Shown here piece after piece: positions 53,246 through 61,099 of a stretch of 64,000 nucleotides of DNA (its first letter is position 1; each line of letters begins with the position of its first letter). Under the pieces are notes generated by a model that was not told the origin of the DNA, made no database searches, and saw only the letters and a list, made by a program, of their open reading frames with translations. Both the position numbers and the translations under genes were made by a program. The DNA is from Desulfarculaceae bacterium (GTDB taxonomy: Bacteria > Desulfobacterota > Desulfarculia > Desulfarculales > Desulfarculaceae): NCBI GenBank assembly GCA_020444545.1, contig JAHLKT010000005.1, forward strand, positions 124,001 to 188,000, in the 5' to 3' direction.

Positions 53246-53770
53246 ATGGATGAACGCAAGGGCCTGGTGATGGTCAACACCGGCCGGGGCAAGGGCAAGA
53301 GCACCGCCGCCTTCGGCCTGGCGGTGCGCGCGGCGGGCCACGGCTGGCGCACTCTGATCATCCAGTTCATCAAAAGCGGCGAGGGCTACGGCGAGGTCAA
53401 GGGCCTGGGCTATCTGCCCGGAGTGGAGCTTCGGGCCACCGGCCTGGGGCTCATCGGCGACGACGACGACCTGACCCCCCACCGCGAGGCCGCCCGCCGG
53501 GGCTGGGACATGGCCGTGGCCGAGGTGACCGGCGGCGCCTGGGACCTGGTGATCCTGGACGAGATCAACGTGGCCATGAAGCGCGGCTTTGTTTCGCCCC
53601 AGGAAGTCATCGAGCTGATCAAGGCCAAGCCGCCCCGCTTGCATCTGTTGCTCACCGGCCGCTCCTGCCCGCCCGAGGTGCAGGAGATGGTCGACATGGT
53701 CACGGTGATGGAGCCCAAACGCCACCACGCCAAAGCGGGGGTGGAGGCCCAGGAAGGCGTCGAGTTTTAG
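53246..53770 (+). CDS. cobO: Cob(I)yrinic acid a,c-diamide adenosyltransferase
   Basis: A 174-aa CobO/BtuR-type enzyme that attaches the adenosyl group of ATP to the cobalt of corrinoids. It has the P-loop VNTGRGKGKSTAAFG near the N-terminus, IIQFIKSG, LVILDEINVA and LLLTGRSCPPE, all family hallmarks. The corrinoid would serve the methyl branch of the Wood-Ljungdahl pathway. No cobalamin riboswitch is evident in the short upstream gap. Confidence 0.95.
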   Translation: MDERKGLVMVNTGRGKGKSTAAFGLAVRAAGHGWRTLIIQFIKSGEGYGEVKGLGYLPGVELRATGLGLIGDDDDLTPHREAARRGWDMAVAEVTGGAWDLVILDEINVAMKRGFVSPQEVIELIKAKPPRLHLLLTGRSCPPEVQEMVDMVTVMEPKRHHAKAGVEAQEGVEF

Positions 53771-53944
53771 ATGCCGGTGCAATCCGCCGTGGGCTACTGC
53801 GCCTGCGGGGCCGAGATATGGATCGAATACCTGCACGGCGCTGACGGCTGGTTCTGCCGCTTCAGCGATCCCGAGGGCCGCGAGCTGAGCGCCTGCCCCG
53901 CCTGCGGGCGCCCCTTGGACGAGGACGAGCTCTCTTCCCGCTAG
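53771..53944 (+). CDS. Small zinc-ribbon-like protein
   Basis: A 57-aa ORF starting directly after the cobO stop. It has Cys pairs YCACG and CPACGRPL about 30 residues apart, as in a zinc ribbon, and a stretch WFCRFSDPEGRE between. It is cotranscribed with cobO. Function unknown. Confidence 0.65.
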   Translation: MPVQSAVGYCACGAEIWIEYLHGADGWFCRFSDPEGRELSACPACGRPLDEDELSSR

Positions 53945-54007
53945 CCCATCTCGCTTTAGTGCTTACCTTATAATTTAGGAATGAACCCCAAGCCGGAGGC
54001 ACGGCCC

Positions 54008-54628
54008 ATGCGCCTGAGTCGTTTGGTCCTGTTGGCGGCGGCCGTGGTGCTCTTGGCCGTCCCCTTAGCGGAAGGAAAAGAGATGAGCCCCAGTAGCGAC
54101 AAGACCGCCGTGGCCACCTTTGCGGGGGGCTGCTTCTGGTGCATGGAGCCGCCTTACGACAAGCTGGACGGGGTGATCTCCACCACCTCGGGCTACACCG
54201 GCGGGAGCCTGGACGACCCTACCTACGAGGAGGTCTCGGCCGGGGGCACGGGCCACGCCGAGGCGATCCAGATCGTCTACGACCCGGCCAAGATCAGCTA
54301 CGCCAAGCTGCTGGAGGTGTTCTGGCACAACATCGACCCCACGGTGAAGGACCGCCAGTTCTGCGACGTGGGCAACCAGTACCGCACCGCGATCTTCTAT
54401 CACGACCAGGAGCAGAAGCGCCTGGCCGAGGAGTCCAAGGCCAAGCTGGAGGCCGAAGGCAAGCTGGGCAAGATATACACCGAGATCGTGCCGGCCGGGC
54501 CCTTCTACCCGGCCGAGGACTACCACCAGGACTACTACCAGAAGAATCCCATTCGCTATAAATACTATCGCTGGAGTTGCGGCCGCGATCAGCGGCTGGA
54601 AGAGCTCTGGGGGCCCAAGGCCAAGTAG
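54008..54628 (+). CDS. msrA: Exported peptide-methionine (S)-S-oxide reductase
   Basis: A 206-aa MsrA with a signal peptide (LVLLAAAVVLLAVPLAEG). Active-site motif GGCFWCMEPPYDKLDG, followed by SGYTGG and GTGHAEAIQIVYDP, and the C-terminal HQDYYQKNPIRYKYY. It would repair oxidised Met residues of periplasmic proteins. Start at 54008 is chosen because GGAGG is properly spaced; an upstream ATG at 53981 is too close to its ribosome site. It is a standard Cys enzyme, not a selenoprotein. Confidence 0.94.
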   Translation: MRLSRLVLLAAAVVLLAVPLAEGKEMSPSSDKTAVATFAGGCFWCMEPPYDKLDGVISTTSGYTGGSLDDPTYEEVSAGGTGHAEAIQIVYDPAKISYAKLLEVFWHNIDPTVKDRQFCDVGNQYRTAIFYHDQEQKRLAEESKAKLEAEGKLGKIYTEIVPAGPFYPAEDYHQDYYQKNPIRYKYYRWSCGRDQRLEELWGPKAK

Positions 54629-54631
54629 GGC

Positions 54632-56515
54632 CTAGGCCTGCTTGGGCCCCAGCACCTCGAAGACCTCCACCGGCTGGGCCACGTTCTTAAGGGTCTGCGG
54701 CCCGATGCTCTTGAGCTCGAAGCGTCCCTTGACCCGCTTGGCGGTTTCGGGGCCCAGGTAGATGTCGCCCTGGGTGGCCAGGGAGCCTATGCGCGCGGCA
54801 GTGTTGGTCACCGGTCCGGAGGCGGTGAAGGTCCAGCGGGTGCCGGCGATCCCCTCGAAGCGCGAGGAGCCCACCTGGGCGGTGCCCGAGTTCACCCCGA
54901 TGTTGATGGTCACCGGCTGGAAGCGGCCTTCCAGCTCCCGGTTTACGGCGGCAACCTTCTGGCGCACCGCCAGGGCGCAGGTCACCGCGTTGGCCGCGTG
55001 GGCCATGGGGTCGTCTTCCTGGAAGATGATCATCAGGCCGTCGCCGGCGGTCTCGTTGATGTCGCCGTGGTTTTGGTAGATGTCGTCCAGGAAGCTGGAG
55101 AAGTAGCGCTCGATGAGGAAGTTCATGTCCTCGCCGTTCACCTGCTCGCTCATCTTGGTGTAGCCGGCCACGTCCAGGAACAAGACCGACACGTCCTGCT
55201 CGCGCTTTTCCAGGTCCGGGGCCTCGGGGGCCTCCTCGATGCGCGCCTTGACCGAGGCGGGCACGAACTTGCCTAGGGTCTGCTCGATGTTCTCCAACAG
55301 CTCGATGCGGTGCAGGCTGTCTTCCAGCTCCTCTTTCTTGCGCTTTAGCTCCTCCACGTGAGCGTAGAGGTCGCTGGCCATGGTGTTGAAGGTGTTGGCC
55401 AGATCGCCCACCTCGTCGCCCGGGCGGATGCCCTCCACCCGGCATTGCAAATCGCCCCCGGCCAGACGCTTGGCCCCGTGGGTCAATAGCTTCACCGGCT
55501 TGGTGAGCCCCACCACCATCAACAGGATCACCAGGCCCAGGATGATCAGGCCCACCACCGCGAAGTAGGCCTGATGGGTGGTCAGGTCGGTTACCGGGGC
55601 CAGCACCGCCTCCGAGGGCGCCACCACCCCGAAGCTCCAGCCCACGCCCTTGACCGGGGCGTAGGCCAGCCAGGCCTTCTGGCCGTTGAGTGGGTCGATG
55701 ATCTCCTGCAGGCCCGCCCCGCCGCGCACCATGTGGCGGCCCAGCTTGCGCAGCTCAGGCCGCCCCAGCTCCTCGGCCACCGAGAAGATGCTGGCCCGCA
55801 TGACCAGCTCCGGGTCGGGCGCGGCCAGGAAAGTGCCCTGCCGGGTGAGCAAAAAGCCGTAGCCCCCCTCGTGCAGGCTCAGGGAGCGCACCAGCTTGCC
55901 CAAGTCGCCCAGGTTCACGTCCGAGGTGACCACCCCCAGCACCTTGCCCTTGTAGACCATGGGGGCGGAGTAGGTGGTCATGAGCACGTTGCCCGCGCCC
56001 TCGTCGAAGTAGGGCTCGCTCCACACCGGGCGGCCCAGCTGGGCGGGGATCAGGTACCAGTTCTGGCTCAAATAGTCGTAGCGCGGGTTGTTCAGGTCCA
56101 TGACCTTGAGCCCCTGGGGGGAGCGGAAGGCGTAGACCGCGGCGTAGCGCTGGGTGGGCGACAGGGTGTAGGGGGCCAGGGCCAGGGCCATGCCGTAGAT
56201 GGTGGGGTTGGCGATCAGGTTTTGCTTGAGCAGGGAGGTGGCAAAGGCCTCGTCCTTTACCCCCACCAGCTCCAACGATGTGGCCAGGTCGCGGGCCGGC
56301 CCGGCCACCGCGTCCAGGCGGCGAGCCAGCTGGTTGGCCTGGGCTTCGGCCAAGGAGACCAGATAGGACTGGCTGGCGTCCAAGAGGGCCTTGGAGGCCT
56401 CCATATGGCTGACCACGGCCATGGCCGCTGAAACCAGGGCCACCCCGCTGAGCACGAAGATGACAAAGCGGGCCCGGAGGCGCAGCCAACGCGGTTTGAG
56501 GTCTTCGCGGTTCAT
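54632..56515 (-). CDS. Membrane class III nucleotide cyclase with Cache sensor
   Basis: A 627-aa protein: TM1 (~14-38), a double-Cache-type periplasmic sensor (~50-300; LNNPRYDYLSQNWY, VWSEPYFDEGAGN, GYGFLLTRQGTFLAAPD), TM2 (~312-335), HAMP, a coiled coil, and a cyclase domain (~415-600). Metal Asp residues are in FLDVAGYTKMSE and AGDGLMIIF. The residue usually Lys before AGD is Glu (NETAGDG), and the second purine-selecting site reads TRWTFTASG, so the product could be cAMP or cGMP. The start overlaps the stop of the solute-binding protein gene (ATGA), which suggests the two work together. Confidence 0.9.
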   Translation of the reverse strand: MNREDLKPRWLRLRARFVIFVLSGVALVSAAMAVVSHMEASKALLDASQSYLVSLAEAQANQLARRLDAVAGPARDLATSLELVGVKDEAFATSLLKQNLIANPTIYGMALALAPYTLSPTQRYAAVYAFRSPQGLKVMDLNNPRYDYLSQNWYLIPAQLGRPVWSEPYFDEGAGNVLMTTYSAPMVYKGKVLGVVTSDVNLGDLGKLVRSLSLHEGGYGFLLTRQGTFLAAPDPELVMRASIFSVAEELGRPELRKLGRHMVRGGAGLQEIIDPLNGQKAWLAYAPVKGVGWSFGVVAPSEAVLAPVTDLTTHQAYFAVVGLIILGLVILLMVVGLTKPVKLLTHGAKRLAGGDLQCRVEGIRPGDEVGDLANTFNTMASDLYAHVEELKRKKEELEDSLHRIELLENIEQTLGKFVPASVKARIEEAPEAPDLEKREQDVSVLFLDVAGYTKMSEQVNGEDMNFLIERYFSSFLDDIYQNHGDINETAGDGLMIIFQEDDPMAHAANAVTCALAVRQKVAAVNRELEGRFQPVTINIGVNSGTAQVGSSRFEGIAGTRWTFTASGPVTNTAARIGSLATQGDIYLGPETAKRVKGRFELKSIGPQTLKNVAQPVEVFEVLGPKQA

Positions 56516-57504
56516 TTCTTTTGCCATGCCCGCACCACGAAGCCCTCGGCCTCCACCGGGCTGGGGATGAAGCCCTGCTCCAGGAGCACCAGGTTGACCT
56601 GCTTCAAACCCTCCGGGGAGAGCTCGCCCAGCTTGTCCAGGCCCACCCGGTGGGTGTAAAGCTTTTTCATGACCGCCAGCATCCAGCGCTGGTGAGGCCG
56701 GTTGCTGGCCAAATTGGCCTCGTTCACCCGCTTCATAACCGAGTTCAGGGCCGCGTCCTCCTGGGCAAAGGCCCGCCGCCAACCCTCCAGGCTGGCGGCC
56801 ACGAAGCGCCGGCACACTTCGCGGCGCTCCTCCCAAGTTTCTTCCAAGGTGTAGAGTCCGTCTTCCGGGAAGTTGAGCCCCAGGTCGTCAAAAGCGAAGT
56901 ATTTTAGCTGGTCCAGGTCCACCCCGGCCTGATACAGGGCGTGGTACTCGTTGTAGAGCATGGCCATGGCCGCATCCACCGCGCGCGAGAGGAAAGGCGC
57001 CACGGAGGTGCGCTGGGCTATTTCCCTGACGATGATCTTGTTGCGCTTGAACAGGGCCCGGGTGGGCACGCTGAACTGGTTGCGCCACAGGCCTACCCGG
57101 CGGTTGTTCAGGTCCTTGATGCTGTCGATGCCGCTGTCGCGGAAGGTGACCAACAACAGAGCCGAGCGCTGGATGAGCTGAGCCAGGTTGACCAGGGGCA
57201 CTTCCTTGGAGCGCAACACCACCGCCTCGGAGAGCCAGCCGGTGGCGAAGTCGCAGCCTAGGGAGGCCAGGTTGTGCAGGGGGTTTACGTCCGGTCCGCC
57301 GGGGCGGATATCCACCTCCAGGCCGGCCTGGCGGTAGAGCCCCGTGTCCTGGGCCACGTAGAAGCCGGCGAACTGGGCCTGGTGCACCCACTGGAGCTGG
57401 AGCGATACCTTGTCCAGGGCACGGGCGGGCCAGGAGGCGCACAAAACCAGCGCCAGCGCCAGGCAAGCGGCCAGATATCCCCTAGTGATATGAGCAATCT
57501 TCAC
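56512..57504 (-). CDS. Exported NMT1/THI5-like solute-binding protein
   Basis: A 330-aa periplasmic binding protein. Signal peptide ends near ASWPARA. It begins VSLQLQWVHQAQFAGFYVAQDTGLYRQAGL, the hallmark of the NMT1/THI5 family (pyrimidine, sulfonate or related ligands). The GTG start at 57502-57504 has a strong GAGGAGG and gives a compact signal peptide. No ABC permease or ATPase is adjacent. Translational coupling to the membrane cyclase suggests it delivers a ligand to that receptor rather than to a transporter. Confidence 0.88.
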   Translation of the reverse strand: MKIAHITRGYLAACLALALVLCASWPARALDKVSLQLQWVHQAQFAGFYVAQDTGLYRQAGLEVDIRPGGPDVNPLHNLASLGCDFATGWLSEAVVLRSKEVPLVNLAQLIQRSALLLVTFRDSGIDSIKDLNNRRVGLWRNQFSVPTRALFKRNKIIVREIAQRTSVAPFLSRAVDAAMAMLYNEYHALYQAGVDLDQLKYFAFDDLGLNFPEDGLYTLEETWEERREVCRRFVAASLEGWRRAFAQEDAALNSVMKRVNEANLASNRPHQRWMLAVMKKLYTHRVGLDKLGELSPEGLKQVNLVLLEQGFIPSPVEAEGFVVRAWQKK

Positions 57505-57590
57505 CGGCTCGCGCCTCCTCGTGAGCACCATCCTAATCCCGCGCGGCCATATGGGCAAGGGCAGGGAGCGGCCAAGGGCGGCATAAAATA

Positions 57591-57644
57591 TAAAGTGAAA
57601 GGTGCCACTTTACACTTGACAGTATGTCGGGGCACGGTTAGCCT
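57591..57644 (+). promoter_or_regulatory. Operator and promoter of the MerR-family gene
   Basis: Inverted repeat TAAAGTG-N8-CACTTTA (57591-57612) directly precedes TTGACA (57616-57621) and a 17-bp-spaced TAGCCT (57639-57644). The predicted start is very close to the ATG at 57651. The repeat is a good candidate for autoregulation and could also affect the divergent binding-protein gene. Confidence 0.55.
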
Positions 57645-57650
57645 GGGAGC

Positions 57651-58406
57651 ATGAGCAAGCAAAGCCAACCCAAAAAAGCCGCTCCCCGGGCCAAGAAGAA
57701 ATCGCCGGGCCTGCGCATGAATCAGCTGGTGGCCGCCACCGGCCTGCCCAAATCGACCCTGCTCTACTACGTGGAGCAGGGCTTGTTACCCAAGCCGGTT
57801 AAGACCAGCCCCAACATGGCCTACTACGATCCGTCCTGCGTGGAGCGGGCCGGGATGATCAAAAGCCTGCAAAGCCGGCACCGCCTGCCTTTGGGCAAGA
57901 TCAAGGTTCTGCTGGAAATGGCCGAGCAGGGGCAGGATCTGACCCCCATGCTGACCCTGACCCAGGAGATCTTCGGGCCCGCCCAGGAGGAGACCATGGA
58001 CACCGAGCAGTTTTTGGCCGCCGCGGGCATGGAGCCCGAACACCTAAAGCAGCTCCTGGCCTCGGAGCTCCTGCTGCCCCTGGAGCCGGGGCGCTACGAC
58101 CAGCAAGACCTGGCCATGGCCAAGGTGTTCGTGCGCGGCCGGAGCATGGGCATGCAGCCCGGGGACGCGGAGTATTACGTGCGCTTGGGCAAGCAGATCG
58201 TGGAGCACGAAATGCGCCTGCGCAACCGCCTGACCAACGGCCTGCCCCCGGCCCAGGATGCCCAGGCCACCCTGGGCATGGTGCAGTCGGCCCGGGCCAC
58301 CCGCGCCTATGTCATCGACCGCCTGTTCCAGCACCGCATCGCCTCCTTCGGCGGCCTAAAGGACCACCTAGAACCGGACGAGGGTGGAAATGGTGAAGCT
58401 ACTTAG
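57651..58406 (+). CDS. MerR-family transcriptional regulator
   Basis: A 251-aa regulator. After a basic N-terminal tail, the MerR HTH reads MNQLVAATGLPKSTLLYYVEQGLLPKP, and continues with RHRLPLGKIKVLL. The C-terminal effector region is long and helical, with no Cys or other obvious metal ligand, so it is unlikely to be a metal sensor. Its 3' end overlaps the next gene by 17 bp, implying control of the flavoprotein fusion. Confidence 0.9.
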   Translation: MSKQSQPKKAAPRAKKKSPGLRMNQLVAATGLPKSTLLYYVEQGLLPKPVKTSPNMAYYDPSCVERAGMIKSLQSRHRLPLGKIKVLLEMAEQGQDLTPMLTLTQEIFGPAQEETMDTEQFLAAAGMEPEHLKQLLASELLLPLEPGRYDQQDLAMAKVFVRGRSMGMQPGDAEYYVRLGKQIVEHEMRLRNRLTNGLPPAQDAQATLGMVQSARATRAYVIDRLFQHRIASFGGLKDHLEPDEGGNGEAT

Positions 58407-60258
58407 GATACTGCCCATCCTCTGCTCCACGGCCTTCATCGCCGTGGGCGAGGTGGCGGCCTTCCCGCCGGGGCTCATGGCGGCGCTCGGCCTGGGGTTG
58501 GCCGCTTGCTTGCTGCCCCTGCTACTTTTCATGGCCCGGCGCGGCAAGGCATCCATGATCGAGTGGGGCATGACCGGCTTCCTAACCCTGGGGGGGCTGT
58601 GCTTCTTGCTCTGGCCGGGCGGGGCGGGACGTGCGGTGGCCGCCGCGCCGGTGGCGGTGCTCTACGCGGTGCTGTTCCTGGCGGTGGTGCTGCCGCCGCT
58701 GTTGGGCGGGCCGCTTTTTACCGAGTTCTTCGCCAAGAAGAGCACCCCCGAGGCGGTGTGGGCCACCGACATCTTCCAGCGCATCAATCGCGACATGAGC
58801 CTGGTGTGGGCGGCGCTCTTCGCGGCCTGCTCCCTCTCGGCCCTCATGCCCCTGGCCTTTTCGCCGCCCCGGGGGCCGGTGCCCCCTATCGTGTTCTTCG
58901 CCTTCATCCCCCTGGCCCTGCTTCTGGGGGTGGGCCTGCCTTTCACCAAAAAATACCCCGGCCATTACCAGCGCAAGCTGGGCCTGGAGCCCGTGAGCGC
59001 GAGCGCGCCCGACGCGCCCCCCATGGCCGAACCCCCATCGCCGGCCCTTATGGCGGCAAGCCCCAAGGAGGCAAGCATGTCCCAAAACGGCAAGATCGTG
59101 GCCATAAACGGGTCGCCGCACGGCGGCATCGGCAATACCAGCCTGATGATCGAGATGTTCCGGCCCCACCTGCAAAAGGAGGGCTTCGAGCTGGAGGTCA
59201 TCACCCTGCACGACAAGAACATCGAATACTGCACCGGCTGCGCGGTGTGCATCGAAAAGGGCAAGTGCTGGATACCCGACGACCACCGAGGCATCGTCAA
59301 GAAGCTTCTGGAGGCAGACGGCATCATCCTGGGCTGCCCGGTGTACTTCTTCCAGGTCACCGGTCAGATGAAGACCTTTTTAGACCGCAGCCTGGCCTGG
59401 GGGCACAAGCCCCGGGACACCTACAAGCCGGGCATAGGCTTAAGCGTGGCCGCCGCCTTCGGCGAGGTGGAGGTGGGCAACTACCTCTCGCGCCTGCTGC
59501 ACGTGTACGGAGCCTATCCGGTGGGCACCTTCACGGCCATGGCCACCGGCCCGGGCGGCTTTCTTGGCCGGGAGGCGGTGGAGGACCGCGCGGCCGATTT
59601 GGCCCGCGATCTGGTCACGGCCGTCCGCGACAAGAAGCGCTATCCAGTCACCTCGGACGACCTGTTCTTCTATCTGCACATCGGGTGGCTGATCCAGCGC
59701 AACAAGGACACCATGATGAAGGACGACTACAAACACTGGGAGGATAAGGGCTTCTACCAGGGCTTCGAGCAATACGCGGGGCAGGAGTTCGCCGAGTCCC
59801 GCTTCCAGCCTGACACCCGCGACGCCTGGATCAAGCAGATGATCGCCCAGTACAAGCAAACCCGCAAGACCGCCGCGCCCCCTTCCCGCGAGGCCAGGCA
59901 GGCCACCCCGGCCAGCCCGCCTCCCGAGGCCATGCCCCAGAGCTGCCATGAGCTGATCCAGGGTATGCCCACCGCCTTCCACCCGGAAAAGGCCGAGGGG
60001 GTGGATGCGGTGATCCAGTTCAAGGTGAGCGGCGGCGAGAACTTCGACGCCTACCTGAGCATCGCGGACGGCAAGTGCGCCTATCATGAGGGCAAGGCCG
60101 ATGACCCGGCCCTGATCATCGAGACCCCGGCCGAGGTGTGGTTGGACATCGCCTTCGGCCGCCAGGACGGCCAGGCCGCCTTCATGCAGGGGCTCTACAA
60201 GGTGCAAGGCGACATCGGCCTGCTCATGCGCCTGGGCGGCATGTTCGCCACCGTGTGA
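58390..60258 (+). CDS. Membrane-anchored iron-sulfur flavoprotein fused to SCP2 domain
   Basis: A 622-aa three-part fusion. Residues ~1-195 contain about six hydrophobic helices. Residues ~230-480 form an NADPH-dependent FMN reductase/iron-sulfur flavoprotein: IVAINGSPHGGIGNTSLMIE for FMN binding and YCTGCAVCIEKGKCW, a CX2CX2CX5C [4Fe-4S] motif, then LGCPVYFFQVTGQMKTFLDR. Residues ~530-622 resemble an SCP2 sterol-carrier domain (IQFKVSGGENFDAYLSIADG and WLDIAFGRQDGQAAFMQGLYKVQGD). It overlaps the MerR gene. An ATG-led flavoprotein-only product could also start at MSQNGK near 59077. It may couple lipid-like ligand binding to electron transfer at the membrane. Confidence 0.85.
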   Translation: MVKLLRILPILCSTAFIAVGEVAAFPPGLMAALGLGLAACLLPLLLFMARRGKASMIEWGMTGFLTLGGLCFLLWPGGAGRAVAAAPVAVLYAVLFLAVVLPPLLGGPLFTEFFAKKSTPEAVWATDIFQRINRDMSLVWAALFAACSLSALMPLAFSPPRGPVPPIVFFAFIPLALLLGVGLPFTKKYPGHYQRKLGLEPVSASAPDAPPMAEPPSPALMAASPKEASMSQNGKIVAINGSPHGGIGNTSLMIEMFRPHLQKEGFELEVITLHDKNIEYCTGCAVCIEKGKCWIPDDHRGIVKKLLEADGIILGCPVYFFQVTGQMKTFLDRSLAWGHKPRDTYKPGIGLSVAAAFGEVEVGNYLSRLLHVYGAYPVGTFTAMATGPGGFLGREAVEDRAADLARDLVTAVRDKKRYPVTSDDLFFYLHIGWLIQRNKDTMMKDDYKHWEDKGFYQGFEQYAGQEFAESRFQPDTRDAWIKQMIAQYKQTRKTAAPPSREARQATPASPPPEAMPQSCHELIQGMPTAFHPEKAEGVDAVIQFKVSGGENFDAYLSIADGKCAYHEGKADDPALIIETPAEVWLDIAFGRQDGQAAFMQGLYKVQGDIGLLMRLGGMFATV

Positions 60259-60274
60259 CGCAAGGAGAGGGTGG

Positions 60275-60820
60275 ATGAAAACCTTAGCGAGTATATGCCT
60301 GGTCGCCCTGTGCCTGCTCTGGGCACTGCCCGGAGCGGCCCTGGAGGTGGGCCAGAACGCCCCGGCCTTCAGCGTGCAGTCCGGCGAGGAAAAGACCCTG
60401 GACTCGGCCTCGCTCCAGGGCAAGGCGGTGGTGCTCTTCTATGAGGCCCGCGACGCGGTGGAAAAGAGCCGCGAGCTCAAGGACGCGCTCAATGTTTTCT
60501 ACAAGGCCCAGCCGCCGGAGTTGCAGGGCAGGGTGGTGCGCCTGGCGGTGGTGGACTGCTCCGGGGCTTCCTGGCCTTTCAAGGGCCTGTGGCGCGACGG
60601 ACTGATTGACGCCAGTAAAAAGGAAGGCATCACCGTGTACGGCGACTGGGACGGCAAGATGCGCGCGGCCTACGGCCTGCCCGAGGACGGTTCCAGCTTC
60701 CTGGTCATCGGCCCCAACGGCGAGGTGCTCTACCTGGCGCGGGACGCCACCAAGCTGGAGGGCAAGGACTTTCTAAAGATTCAGGACGTGATCAGCCAGG
60801 CCACCATGGCGGCCCGCTGA
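60275..60820 (+). CDS. Exported redoxin-fold protein without active-site cysteines
   Basis: A 181-aa protein with a signal peptide (ICLVALCLLWALPGAALE) and a thioredoxin-like fold (NAPAFSVQSGEEKTLDSASLQGKAVVLFYEA). Where peroxiredoxins and TlpA have CX2C or a peroxidatic Cys, the sequence is FYEARDAVEKSRE, so it is not an ordinary disulfide oxidoreductase. A single Cys occurs in VVDCSGASWPFKG. Related to YtfJ-type redoxin-like proteins. Sixteen bp after the flavoprotein fusion and probably cotranscribed. Confidence 0.82.
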   Translation: MKTLASICLVALCLLWALPGAALEVGQNAPAFSVQSGEEKTLDSASLQGKAVVLFYEARDAVEKSRELKDALNVFYKAQPPELQGRVVRLAVVDCSGASWPFKGLWRDGLIDASKKEGITVYGDWDGKMRAAYGLPEDGSSFLVIGPNGEVLYLARDATKLEGKDFLKIQDVISQATMAAR

Positions 60821-60835
60821 GCGCCCACATCCGCC

Positions 60836-60897
60836 GAGCCCCCATGGCCACGTTTTATCCGGGCGGGACTCTCCGTGGATAGCGTGGCCATGGGCTC
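60836..60897. repeat. Long imperfect inverted repeat
   Basis: GAGCC-CC-CATGGCCACG (60836-60852) pairs with CGTGGCCATGGGCTC (60883-60897) around a 30-nt loop that itself has ATCC/GGAT ends. It has no T run. It lies just after the redoxin-like gene and may end or stabilise that transcript. Confidence 0.6.
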
Positions 60898-60907
60898 CTA
60901 ATGCCTA

Positions 60908-60936
60908 TTGTCAGGCCAAGCGCTTTGGCTTAATCT
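60908..60936 (+). promoter_or_regulatory. Probable promoter of the transketolase gene
   Basis: TTGTCA (60908-60913) and TAATCT (60931-60936) are 17 bp apart. The spacer contains GCCAA-GCGCT-TTGGC, an inverted repeat that could be an operator. It would give a leader of about 155 nt. Confidence 0.5.
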
Positions 60937-61099
60937 TGGGGGGCTGGGCCGGAGCCCGGCGTCCGGATGGTGCGTAGGGTAGTATGGCGCGCTTCCGGGC
61001 GGAAACCACGCGAGACACAATTTATTTAAAAGCGCCGGCGGCTCCCGGGCGGGGGCCCGCTGCGGTGTTTTTTATCCCAATGAGCCCGGGAGAGGCCCC

